Source of the DNA: an uncultured Dehalococcoidia bacterium
Lineage (GTDB): Bacteria; Chloroflexota; Dehalococcoidia; Lucifugimonadales; UBA3495
Reading direction: 5' to 3'
DNA: 64,000 nucleotides
Assembly: GCA_958295765.1 (NCBI GenBank)
Contig: CATQHB010000002.1
Span: forward strand, 1,624,091 to 1,688,090
The notes under the pieces were generated by a model that saw nothing but the letters and a program-made list of their open reading frames with translations, did not search any database and was not told the DNA's origin. The translations under genes were made by a program, and so were the position numbers. Below, one piece after another: positions 41,028-49,793 of the stretch. How positions within the stretch are numbered: the first letter of the stretch is position 1; each line of letters starts with the position of its first letter.

Positions 41028-41741
41028 ATGTGCGGCCGGTACTCTCTTACAGCCGAATTGACGGAATTGGCGGAACGCTTTGGGTTTGCGGCCGGGGAGT
41101 TGGCAGTCCAACCCCGCTTTAACGTGGCGCCCAGCCAACCGGCGCTAACCGTAATCAGCGCCGGTAAAAACGCAAAGGCGCCAGTGCCGGCGAACCGGGC
41201 CGGCTTTATGCGTTGGGGGCTGATTCCTTCCTGGGCCAAAGACGCCGCCATTGGCAACCGGCTGATTAACGCCCGGGCCGAAACCCTGGCCGAAAAACCC
41301 AGTTTCCGGCGCGCCCTGGAACGGCGGCGCTGCCTGGTGCTGGCCGACGGTTTCTACGAATGGCAGAAAGTGGGCCGGAAAGGGTTGCCCTTCCGCATCA
41401 CCCTGGCCTCCGGTGAACCCTTTGGCCTGGCCGGCCTGTGGGAACGGTGGCAGTCGCCCTCCGGGGAAACCGTTAATTCCTGCGCCATCATCACCACGGC
41501 GGCCAACCGACTGCTGGCGCCGATTCACCACCGGATGCCGGTCATCCTGCCCCCCCACCTGGAAACGGCCTGGCTGGACCCGGACGTGAGCGACACCGCG
41601 CTGCTGGGTTCTATGCTGGCCCCCTATCCGGCGGAAGGGATGCAGTTCTACCCGGTATCCCCCCTGGTCAACTCGACGGCCCACGACAGCCCGGATTGCA
41701 TTACACCCATACCAGCCATCACCGCCTTGCTGCCGGAATAG
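41028..41741 (+). CDS. SRAP/HMCES-type abasic-site protein
   Basis: A 237-residue SOS-response-associated peptidase-like protein (YedK/HMCES). Cys2 (MCGRYS) is the residue that forms a thiazolidine crosslink with abasic sites in single-stranded DNA after Met removal. PRFNVAPSQ, RWGLIPSWAKD, NARAET, DGFYEWQ and HHRMPVIL complete the active site. Length is standard. It protects ssDNA abasic sites from cleavage. The ribosome site is weak. It is isolated by repeats on both sides. Confidence 0.95.
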   Translation: MCGRYSLTAELTELAERFGFAAGELAVQPRFNVAPSQPALTVISAGKNAKAPVPANRAGFMRWGLIPSWAKDAAIGNRLINARAETLAEKPSFRRALERRRCLVLADGFYEWQKVGRKGLPFRITLASGEPFGLAGLWERWQSPSGETVNSCAIITTAANRLLAPIHHRMPVILPPHLETAWLDPDVSDTALLGSMLAPYPAEGMQFYPVSPLVNSTAHDSPDCITPIPAITALLPE

Positions 41742-41778
41742 GGCGGGGCGGGGTAAAGTAAACGCCAGGAACGAAACC

Positions 41779-41850
41779 CGCTCATGGTGAGCCTGTCGAA
41801 CCATCCATCCCGGACAGGGATTCGTCCTTCGACAAGCTCAGGATGAGCGG
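41779..41850. repeat. Family B inverted repeat
   Basis: CCGCTCATGGTGAGCCTGTCG faces CCTTCGACAAGCTCAGGATG between convergent genes. Confidence 0.72.
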
Positions 41851-41911
41851 TAAGCGCAGGACATCATCCCCTCATGATGAGCGGTAGGCAAAGGCCAATT
41901 ATTTCCGGGGT

Positions 41912-42961
41912 TTAACCGGGGCGGTGGTAAATCTGGAGGCGGTGGCGCAGGCTGTCCACGATGTAGATGCGGCCGGCGGCGTCCAACTTGATGGAAGTTG
42001 GCCCCCAAAGCAGCTTTTCCACGTTGGCCGAGCGTTCCCATTCGTAGCCGCGATGGGCGTCATATTCCGGGCGGGGACTTATTTCCGGTTCCAGGCTGGC
42101 GGCCCGGCGCGCGGCGGCCTCGTCCGGGTTGGCGGCAAAGTAGTCCTCGGCCCACCGGGAAGTGGTGGAATCGCCCCGGATGGCGGCGACAAAGTTGCCT
42201 TCCCGGTCTAACACCTGCACCCGCTCATTGCCCCAATCGGCCACAATGATATGACCCTGCTGGGCCACCGCCAACCCGGCCGGACGGTAAAACCGTCCTT
42301 CCCCATTGCCGGTAGCGCCAAAGGCGGCCAGGAACTTCCCGGCAGCGTCAAACTTCTGGATGCGGTCATTTCGCCAGTCGGATACATAGACGTTGCCCTG
42401 GATGTCCAGGGCCAGGCCCCAGGGCATATTAAACCGGCCGGGGGCGTCGCCATACTCTCCCCAATGGGCCAGGTATTGACCCGACCGGGTGAACTTCTGG
42501 ATGCGGTGATTCAGGCTGTCGGCAATCAGCAGATTGTCCTCCCGGTCAAAGGCGATGCAAGAGGGCCGGGCCAACTGGCCCGGTGCAGTCCCCGGCGTAC
42601 CCCACTTGCCCAGGAAATCACCCTGCCGGCTGAAAATGGAGATGCGGTTAAGGGCTTCGTCGGCGACGTAGAGCCGATCGTCGGCGTCAAAGGCCAGGGA
42701 ACTGGGCCACCAGAATTCGCCGTCCGCCGTGCCGCCGGTGCCAAACTCGCCCAGATAGTCCTCGGCGGCGGTGCAGACGGTAATCCGCTTGTAGGGCAGC
42801 CGGATACCCACCTCCGGCCCGGCCCGGTTCAGCACGTAGAGGGCGCCCGCCGAGTCCAGGGCCAAGTCCACCGGGTTGTTGAAACCCCGTCCCTGATTTG
42901 CCATAAACCCTACCGTGTGGCTGTATTGCAGGACGGCAGTAGTAGTAGTGGTAGTAGTCAT
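41912..42961 (-). CDS. NHL-repeat beta-propeller protein
   Basis: A 349-residue protein made of about six NHL-type blades. Each contains a version of N-P-x-x-L-A-x-D followed by LYVADEALNRI, LLIADSLNHRI, VYVSDWRNDRI, IIVADWGNERV or IYIVDSLRHRL. There is no signal peptide; it starts MTTTTTTTAV at ATG 42961 after GAGGG. NHL propellers act as scaffolds or lyase-type enzymes. It follows a DUF1800 gene by 59 bp on the same strand, so the two likely work together. Confidence 0.88.
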   Translation of the reverse strand: MTTTTTTTAVLQYSHTVGFMANQGRGFNNPVDLALDSAGALYVLNRAGPEVGIRLPYKRITVCTAAEDYLGEFGTGGTADGEFWWPSSLAFDADDRLYVADEALNRISIFSRQGDFLGKWGTPGTAPGQLARPSCIAFDREDNLLIADSLNHRIQKFTRSGQYLAHWGEYGDAPGRFNMPWGLALDIQGNVYVSDWRNDRIQKFDAAGKFLAAFGATGNGEGRFYRPAGLAVAQQGHIIVADWGNERVQVLDREGNFVAAIRGDSTTSRWAEDYFAANPDEAAARRAASLEPEISPRPEYDAHRGYEWERSANVEKLLWGPTSIKLDAAGRIYIVDSLRHRLQIYHRPG

Positions 42962-43020
42962 CAGCAGACCCTCGATAATTCGTAGCGGCGGCGCCGGGCC
43001 GGTAAGCCAAAACCGGGCCG

Positions 43021-44424
43021 CTAGGCCAGTTGGTACTCCCTGGTGGCGACAATAAGCTGGAGCATTTCCCCGATTCGCTGCTCCGAACATTCGGCGGCGC
43101 CGCGACCGGCAAAGGCCAGGCTCCCGTCCTGCCGGGCGTGGGCCACCAGGCTTTGGCGGGTGGTTTCCGACACCTCAAACTGGCTGAGGGCTTCCAGGCA
43201 GCCGTCCACGAACTGCTCCGGGGACAGGTCAGCGCCTAGCCTTTCCATCCGCTCCCGGATTGCCTGAACGCCCGGTTGCGTCAGGTCGCCCATTTCCAGG
43301 GCGGCGGCGTTCACCCGCTCCACCAGGTTGCCGGTATCAATCCATTCACGGCCGGTGTGCCAGCCCTCGACGGTGGGGGGATTGAGTATCTCCTGCCCCA
43401 TAAAGTTCACGTCCATTGCCAGGTTGACGATGCTCCACTCCGGGAAACGGTGGCTGCCGGCCAGCCGCGCCGTACCCGCTACCAGTTCGGTGGGACTCTT
43501 GACCCGGCCCAGGCGCACCGCTTCGGAGCGGAAAAAGTCGGACATAAACAGGGCGCGCATTACCGCGCGCAGGTCGCCGTCGGTTTCCCGGAAGGTATCC
43601 GCCAGATACTGGATTGAGGCTTCGTCCGGCGTATCGGAGACAAAGAAGCCGTACAGCTTGGCGGCAACGAACCAGGCCGTAGCCGGCTGGCGGCAAATTA
43701 TGTCAATAACATCCTCGCCGTTGAAGGGGCCGGTTTGTCCGAGGAACGTCTTGGGGCTATCGTCATGGTCTTCCGGCCGATAGACAAACTGCCAGTCCAG
43801 CCGGCCATGGGGCCAGATGGAGTCCCGGGAGGCGCGGATGCTCATATAGTCGGCGTTGGCGATTGTCCAGCCGGTAAAGGCCCGGGCGCAGGCTTTCACG
43901 TCGTCCTCAGTGTAGTTGCCGATGCCCATAGAAAACAGTTCCAGCAGTTCCCGCCCGTAGTTTTCGTTGGGCGCATCCTTGTGGTTGTCCTTGTTGTCCA
44001 GCCAGAAAATCATCGCCGGGTCGCGGGAAAGTTCCAGCAGCAGCGTCCGAAAGTCGCCCAGCCCGCAGCGGCGGAAGGTGTTGGTCTGATTCACTACGGC
44101 CTTGGCGTGGTTCAGCTTGCCGTAAGCCGTAGCGAACAACCCGTGCCAGAACAGGGCCATTTTCTCTTCCAGGGGCCGCCGGGTGTTGATGATGCGGTAC
44201 AGCCAGTACGCCTGGGAGCTTTCAATGAGCATCAGGCTGTTCTGGTCGATGTGATAGCGGCGCAGCACGTCCTCATCCAGCGTTGGGGCCAGTTCCGGGT
44301 GCAGCAGTTGCTCTACCGTCGCCGCATAACCCTGGGCCACGTAGCCCTCCAGCTCATCGCGGGTAGCGCCAAATCCGGCCCGGCGGAGCAGGTGGGCCAG
44401 CAACGCCAGTTCGCTATTCGCCAT
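43021..44424 (-). CDS. DUF1800-family protein
   Basis: A 467-residue protein matching DUF1800, an uncharacterised family common in Planctomycetes and Chloroflexota. LLRRAGFGATRDELEGYVAQGY opens it (in two parts). FWHGLFAT, NENYGRELLELFSMGIGNYTEDDV (two parts) and RAFTGWTI are the strongest blocks. No signal peptide is apparent, although many relatives are exported. Its usual partner DUF1501 is absent; an NHL propeller gene follows instead. Confidence 0.85.
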   Translation of the reverse strand: MANSELALLAHLLRRAGFGATRDELEGYVAQGYAATVEQLLHPELAPTLDEDVLRRYHIDQNSLMLIESSQAYWLYRIINTRRPLEEKMALFWHGLFATAYGKLNHAKAVVNQTNTFRRCGLGDFRTLLLELSRDPAMIFWLDNKDNHKDAPNENYGRELLELFSMGIGNYTEDDVKACARAFTGWTIANADYMSIRASRDSIWPHGRLDWQFVYRPEDHDDSPKTFLGQTGPFNGEDVIDIICRQPATAWFVAAKLYGFFVSDTPDEASIQYLADTFRETDGDLRAVMRALFMSDFFRSEAVRLGRVKSPTELVAGTARLAGSHRFPEWSIVNLAMDVNFMGQEILNPPTVEGWHTGREWIDTGNLVERVNAAALEMGDLTQPGVQAIRERMERLGADLSPEQFVDGCLEALSQFEVSETTRQSLVAHARQDGSLAFAGRGAAECSEQRIGEMLQLIVATREYQLA

Positions 44425-44511
44425 TTCCGTTCCTCCCTGAGAGTTTTGCGGATGATTGGATGGCAGGGGCGGGGAAATCCCCGCGTCAGCCCCACCAATA
44501 CCGGCGGCGGG

Positions 44512-46188
44512 TCAGCCTACCCAAGCGCGGGGGGCGATTCCCTCAATGTCGGTAACTACGTCAACTACCGCCGGTTTGCCGGCGGCGGCGGCCTGTTCTA
44601 ATGCGCCCGGCAAGTCCTCGGGCCGCTCTACCCGCAGGCCAAAGCCGCCCATATCCTCGGCCAGCTTGGCAAAGTTGGTATCGGGAAACACCCATAGCTC
44701 ATCCACGTTGCCAGTAACCCCGACGCTGTCGTAGGCCCGCTCGTTGCCCCGCTTTTCCTGGTTCAGGGAATGGTTGTTGTTGACCACGGTAACCGTGTTG
44801 ATGCCGTAGCGCACCGCCGTTTCCACCTCGCTCAGGTGATACCAGAAACCGCCGTCGCCGGTAAAGCAGACCACCGGGCGGTCGGGAACGGCGCACTTGG
44901 CGCCCAGGGCCGCCGGAAAGGCCCAGCCCAGGGAACCAGCGCAGCGGAGATAGCGTTGGTCGGGGCCGTTCAGGTCAATCATCGTCCCGGTCCAGATACC
45001 GGAATGGCCGGTATCGGAGAGCAGCACGGCGTTATCGGGCAGGTAGTCGGTGATTTCCTTGCAGAGCCGCTCCGGGCGCATCGGCGCCGCGTCGGAGTTG
45101 ACCAGGGGGGCCACCTCAGCCCGCCATTCCTGCACCAACTCCTGGGCTCGGCCCACCCACTCGGCCCGCGGCCCCAGGGGTTCCAGGTGTTCAATCAGCT
45201 TGCGCAGGGAGGCGCGGGCGTCGCCTTGCAGCCCTACCTGAATGGGATAACTGCGGCCCAACTCCCGGGGGTCAATGTCCAACTGGATAACCGGCGTGCC
45301 GGGGCGGGGAATCTGCCATTCGGTAGTTACCTGGCTCCCGGTGTGGCTGCCCACAAAGAAAACCAGGTCGGCCTCGGCCACCACCCGGTTGGCGCACCAG
45401 CGGGAATAGGTGCCGCAGACGCCGACGGAAAGGGGATGGTCGTCGGGAATAGTCCCTTTGGCGTTGAGGGAAGTGGCTACCGGAATGGACAGCATTTCGG
45501 CCAACTCCACTACTTCCCGCTGGGCTTGAGAGGAGGCGACTCCGCCCCCGGCGACAATTACCGGGCGGCGCGCCTCGGACAAGGCCCGGGCCGCCGCCCG
45601 TACCATTTCCGTTTCCGGCTCGCCCCGGAAGGGCGGCACGTGGGTGAACGGCGCCTCGGCAATCACCTCCAGGTCGGCCTCCGCGTCAATAATGACGCTG
45701 CCGGAGGAACCTTGCAGGTCCAGGTGAACCGGGCCGGGCGCGCCGGAGGTAGCCTCGCGAAAGGCTTGCCGCAGCAGGCTGGGCAACTGCTCGGCGCTGT
45801 CCACCAGAGCGTTGAACTTGGTAACGGCGTTAAAGGGCTGCACGTGGTCAACTTCCTGGTAGTAGTTGCGGTACTGCTGCATCGGCGCGCCCCGTCCGGT
45901 GAGGGCGACTACCGGAGAACCGCCCAGAAAGGGGTCTTGCAGCCCGGCGGCCAGGTTGGCCGCGCCCACGTTCTGGGCCATGCACACGGCGGGCCGGCCG
46001 GCGGCGCGGGCATAGCCGTCGGCCATATACGCCGCCGCCTTTTCACTATGGGCCATAATGCGGCCAATGCCGACCTGTTCCATCTCCACCAGGGCGCGGG
46101 TAACCACCATCGGCATATAAAAGGCGTGGGTTACGCCATACGCCTGCATCGTTTCTACCAGAAATCGGGCGCCGGTCATCCTTGGCAT
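44512..46188 (-). CDS. Thiamine-diphosphate-dependent enzyme (acetolactate synthase-like)
   Basis: A 558-residue ThDP enzyme of the AHAS/benzoylformate decarboxylase superfamily. The catalytic Glu is in AHSEKAAAYMADGYARA (about 47-63), and the cofactor motif GDGGFWYHLSEVETA leads to NNNHS. GVTHAFYMPMV replaces the usual FGxPG, and no small-subunit gene is adjacent, so biosynthetic AHAS activity is unlikely. A lyase or decarboxylase acting on a 2-oxo acid is more probable. It shares the window with a second such enzyme at 59251. Confidence 0.86.
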   Translation of the reverse strand: MPRMTGARFLVETMQAYGVTHAFYMPMVVTRALVEMEQVGIGRIMAHSEKAAAYMADGYARAAGRPAVCMAQNVGAANLAAGLQDPFLGGSPVVALTGRGAPMQQYRNYYQEVDHVQPFNAVTKFNALVDSAEQLPSLLRQAFREATSGAPGPVHLDLQGSSGSVIIDAEADLEVIAEAPFTHVPPFRGEPETEMVRAAARALSEARRPVIVAGGGVASSQAQREVVELAEMLSIPVATSLNAKGTIPDDHPLSVGVCGTYSRWCANRVVAEADLVFFVGSHTGSQVTTEWQIPRPGTPVIQLDIDPRELGRSYPIQVGLQGDARASLRKLIEHLEPLGPRAEWVGRAQELVQEWRAEVAPLVNSDAAPMRPERLCKEITDYLPDNAVLLSDTGHSGIWTGTMIDLNGPDQRYLRCAGSLGWAFPAALGAKCAVPDRPVVCFTGDGGFWYHLSEVETAVRYGINTVTVVNNNHSLNQEKRGNERAYDSVGVTGNVDELWVFPDTNFAKLAEDMGGFGLRVERPEDLPGALEQAAAAGKPAVVDVVTDIEGIAPRAWVG

Positions 46189-46339
46189 CGCTTAACCTCC
46201 CCAAGCCGGTAATCGTGGCGAGTATTATACCGGATGATACCTTTAGCCCAAGTTAATGACAAGGGGCAACTGGACTCTCCGCGCCCCTGTAGTGATTAAC
46301 CGGAGAAGTGCAGGGATACCAGGCAATCCCATCATACAA

Positions 46340-46441
46340 CCGTCGTTCCGGCGAAAGCCGGAATCCAGGAAATCCACCGGAAAAGAGCGTGTCGGCTACT
46401 GAGGATTCTGGATTCCGGCTTTCGCCGGAACGACGGTTGTT
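46340..46441. repeat. Family C inverted repeat with trailing half-copies
   Basis: ACCGTCGTTCCGGC arms surround the conserved centre. ATGACGGTTGT or TTGACGGTTGT half-copies repeat five times to 46503. The rest of the 46189-46614 gap has a TATAAT at 46563 without a clear -35. Confidence 0.78.
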
Positions 46442-46614
46442 AGGAATGACGGTTGTCCGGGAATGACGGTTGTATGGGTTGACGGTTGTATGGGTTGACG
46501 GTTAAGAAACGATTGCCCTGCACCGATACACAGCGGATACTACCCATTCCCCAAAAAACGGGTATAATTGCTGGCAACACGATTCCCCAATCCGGTGTAT
46601 CGGGAGGCAGAGCA

Positions 46615-47664
46615 ATGGCAGAAATACTCGGTGTTGGCCTGACCCATTCCCCATCACTGATTAAGCCCGACGAGGAAATGGACTTCTCCATAACCCGCAG
46701 CCTGCGCAGCGACAAGCTGCCGGCCGAGTTGCGGATTCCCACCAACTGGCCGGAGCCGATGCGTATTGAATACGGCGAGGATGAGGGCCTGGCCTCGGCT
46801 AAAAAGGCCCGGGCGCGGTTGGTCAACGGGTTCCGCAAGCTGCGCCAGGAGATTGACGCCTTTCAGCCGGACTTTGTCCTTATCTGGGGCGACGATCAGT
46901 ATGAGAACTTCAAGGAGGACATCATCCCGCCCTTCTGCGTATTGGCCTACGATGAGATGGAGTGCCAGCCCTTCATCGCCAAGGACGGCAGCCCCCGCAG
47001 CAACGTCTGGGACGAACCGGCCGACAAGACCTTCAAGTACGCGGGAAACCGCAAGGCGGCCCGCAACCTGGTTCGGGGCCTCCTGGAGCAGGGCATTGAT
47101 ATGTCCTACGCCTACAAGCCCTTGCACGAAAAGGGCGGGCTGGGCCACGCCATCCTCAACACCCTGCTCTACCTGGACTATGACCGGAAGGGGTTTGACT
47201 ATCCGGTAGTTCCCTTTCTGGTGAACTGCTATGGCAGCAAGGTGGTGCGCAACCGGGGCGGCTCGGTGCAATACGAAGCGGAGCTGGACCCGCCCGGCCC
47301 GTCGCCGAAACGCTGTATGGAAGTGGGCGCGGCGGTGGCCCGGGTCCTGCGGGAAAGCCCCTGGCGGGTGGCCCTGGTCGGTTCCTCCAGTTGGTCCCAC
47401 GCCTTCCTGACCGAAAAGAACCACTTCCTCTACCCCGACGTGCCTTCCGACCGGGCCAGGTTCGAGGAGTTGCGCGACGGCGATTATGCCGCGTGGAGCC
47501 GGATTTCCACCGAGCAGATTGAGGACGCCGGACAGCAGGAACTGCTTAACTGGATGTGCGTCGCCGGGGCGATGCAGGAGTTGGGCCACCAGCCGGAGAT
47601 TGTTGACTACGTGGAAACCCACATCTTCAACTCCAACAAGTGCGTGGCCCTGTTCAAGCCCTAG
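46615..47664 (+). CDS. LigB-type extradiol ring-cleavage dioxygenase
   Basis: A 349-residue class III extradiol dioxygenase (LigB superfamily), which opens catecholic rings next to the hydroxyls using non-haem Fe(II). GVGLTHSPSL holds the first His ligand (residue 11). FVLIWGDDQYENF is the second block, and GGLGHAILNTLLYLDYD supplies the conserved catalytic His. VGSSSWSHAFL then EELLNWM-like LLNWMCVAGAM close the domain. ATG 46615 was chosen after CGGGAGG; the longer frame covers repeat DNA. The substrate is unknown. Confidence 0.87.
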   Translation: MAEILGVGLTHSPSLIKPDEEMDFSITRSLRSDKLPAELRIPTNWPEPMRIEYGEDEGLASAKKARARLVNGFRKLRQEIDAFQPDFVLIWGDDQYENFKEDIIPPFCVLAYDEMECQPFIAKDGSPRSNVWDEPADKTFKYAGNRKAARNLVRGLLEQGIDMSYAYKPLHEKGGLGHAILNTLLYLDYDRKGFDYPVVPFLVNCYGSKVVRNRGGSVQYEAELDPPGPSPKRCMEVGAAVARVLRESPWRVALVGSSSWSHAFLTEKNHFLYPDVPSDRARFEELRDGDYAAWSRISTEQIEDAGQQELLNWMCVAGAMQELGHQPEIVDYVETHIFNSNKCVALFKP

Positions 47665-47689
47665 CTACCCGGAACGGTTGGTTATAAGT

Positions 47690-48200
47690 AGGGGCGGGTT
47701 GCTAACCCGCCCTTTTACTTATCAAGCCTAGCCTGCTTTGTACCGCTCGTGGTGAGCTTGTTGGCATTTATACCGCTCATCCTGAGCTTGTCGAAGGACG
47801 GGGTTGGTGGTTCGACAAGCTCACCATGAGCGGGTTGGGTAGATTTGAGCGGGCGGGGTAGATTAGAGTGGGTTGGAAGCTTGTTGGCATTTATACCGCC
47901 CATCCTGAGCTTGTCGAAGGACGGGTTGGTGGTTCGACAAGCTCACCATGAGCGGGTTGGATGGATTTGAGCGGGCGGGGTAGATTAGAGCAGGTTGGGT
48001 GAGTTTGTTGGCATTTCTACCGCTCATCCTGAGCTTGTCGAAGGACGGGTTGGCATTTCTACCGCTCATCCTGAGCTTGTCGAAGGACGGGTTGGTGGTT
48101 CGACAAGCTCACCATGAGCGGGCTAGATAGATTAGAGCGGGCTGGGTAGATTGTGAGCGGGTTAGATAGATTGGGGCGGGTTTTCCACCCGCCCCTACAA
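47690..48200. repeat. Dense cluster of family B repeats bounded by GGGCGGGTT palindromes
   Basis: Four or more CCGCTCATCCTGAGCTTGTC / GGTTCGACAAGCTCACCATG units sit within about 380 bp, separated by a repeated TAGATTTGAGCGGGCGGGGT-like spacer. Palindromic cores lie at 47692 and 48172. The 47665-48250 gap holds no gene. Confidence 0.82.
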
Positions 48201-48250
48201 CTTGCCACTAAGGAATTAACGCCGGGCTGACCCAACGGGCCGCCTGCCGA

Positions 48251-49333
48251 CTACTTCCCGCCGTTAAAGTGGGCCGTTACCGGCTGGTGGCCGGCGTTTT
48301 CGGCATACGGTTCTTCCCGGTACAGGGACAGGGACTTCATCACCGGGATGTCCTGGATGGAAAAGAGGATCGCCTCGTCATCCCCGTCGTTGGCGTGTTC
48401 GTGCCAGGCCCAGGAGGGCACCACCAGGAAATCGCCCGCGCCCCAATCGAACCGTTGGCCGTTGATTACGCTGTGGCCCTGACCCCGGAAAACCTGGTAC
48501 ACCGCGCTGCTGGTGTGGCGGTGGGCCTTGGTGTTCACGCCGGGCCGAATTAGTTGAATCCAGCAGGCCATCGTCCGCAGCACCGGGCCGCCGGTGGCCG
48601 GGTCGGAGAACTCCATCGCCACGTCATCAAAGGGGCTGGCGTCAATCTCGGCCAGGCTGCGCAGGGCGGCATGGGTGCGTTCCCACTTGTAATGCCACAG
48701 GGGAGAATAGGGAGCGGTGGGGTCTTCCCAAGCCGGCCGCAGCGCGCCGGAAGCGTACTTTCGTTCCGACTCGCCCACGCCGACAATCGGCTGCTGGTCT
48801 TCCGGGAACTGCTCGTAAAAGGTAGCGTCCAGGTTGCCCACCAGGGGCGTGTCCAGCCCGTCCAGCCAAATCATCGGTTCCTGGCCTTCGTTATTGTGGT
48901 CGTGCCAGGTCCAGGACGGGGTAAGCACCAGGTCGCCCGGCTCCATATAGCACTTGTCGCCCTCCACGGTGGTGTAGGCGCCCTGCCCCTGCAACACCCA
49001 GCGAATGGCCGTAGGCGTGTGGCGGTGGGCCGGCGCGTTTTCCCCGGGCAACAAGAGTTGCAGGGCCGCCGAAATAGTATGGGTAGTGCCGTGTTCCAAG
49101 CCGGGATTAGCCAGCCGCAGCACCCGCCGTTCCACGTCCCGGTCCGGGGTTACAATGTCGCCGCTGCGCAGCACCAGCGGTTGGGCATCGGCCCAGCGCC
49201 AGGCAAAAGGAACGACCTTGGGCTTGCGGCGTTGCCCCTGGGCCGTCCAGGCCGCCCGCAGGCCCGCCGCCTCGGTTCCCTCATAAAAAAGTTCTTCCTC
49301 TTCCGGGCTTACCCGGCCCCGCAACGTAGTCAT
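48251..49333 (-). CDS. Bicupin gentisate 1,2-dioxygenase-like protein
   Basis: A 360-residue two-cupin protein of the gentisate 1,2-dioxygenase/1-hydroxy-2-naphthoate dioxygenase group. The first cupin has APAHRHTPTAIRWVLQG then PSWTWHDH. The second has TKAHRHTSSAVYQVFRG then PSWAWHEH. Each provides a His-x-His plus His metal triad. These Fe(II) enzymes cleave gentisate-type rings. ATG 49333 follows GGGAGGG. With the LigB gene nearby it suggests aromatic ring cleavage. Confidence 0.9.
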   Translation of the reverse strand: MTTLRGRVSPEEEELFYEGTEAAGLRAAWTAQGQRRKPKVVPFAWRWADAQPLVLRSGDIVTPDRDVERRVLRLANPGLEHGTTHTISAALQLLLPGENAPAHRHTPTAIRWVLQGQGAYTTVEGDKCYMEPGDLVLTPSWTWHDHNNEGQEPMIWLDGLDTPLVGNLDATFYEQFPEDQQPIVGVGESERKYASGALRPAWEDPTAPYSPLWHYKWERTHAALRSLAEIDASPFDDVAMEFSDPATGGPVLRTMACWIQLIRPGVNTKAHRHTSSAVYQVFRGQGHSVINGQRFDWGAGDFLVVPSWAWHEHANDGDDEAILFSIQDIPVMKSLSLYREEPYAENAGHQPVTAHFNGGK

Positions 49334-49417
49334 AGCAATCCCTCCCATCCGAATGGCTTTGCTTTGGGGTGATTCTAGTCACCACCGGGGTAGCTGTCAA
49401 TTAAGCTAATTCCCAAG

Positions 49418-49621
49418 GTATCCCCAACATTTGTTGGTATTTCTTGCCAGGCCATGCTTGACTGGCCGGTAGGGGCGGGTTTGTAACCCGCCCTGCGTTC
49501 AACGGCAAATACCGTCCGGTAAACGGGTATGCCATAGCTGACCGATTCTTGCCCCCAACCAGGGCGGGTTACAAACCCGCCCCTACGCCGGCGCTAATAC
49601 CAACAAATGTTGGGAATACCA
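49418..49621. repeat. MITE-like composite element (~204 bp)
   Basis: Arms GGTATCCCCAACATTTGTTG and CAACAAATGTTGGGAATACC enclose two GGGCGGGTT palindromes (49469, 49560). The inner ~65 bp (ACCGTCCGGTAAACGGGTAT...) is also present in the 58910 element. Confidence 0.83.
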
Positions 49622-49793
49622 ATCGCAATTTGTCCTCAACTATCCCCAGCGGCGGGTGATACCTGATGCAACCTAGTCCGGTTAAGGGTACAATCCAGCT
49701 AACCCGGTTCGCGACGGCCCCGGGTTGCAATCAAGCAATTCATCTAAATCAATTCATCCGTCATCCGCCGGAATTTTGGGGAGGCAATGCCCA

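Noticed and set aside
47745-48125. Possible CRISPR array in the repeat cluster
   Set aside because: Repeats are inverted pairs with similar rather than unique spacers, and no cas gene is present.
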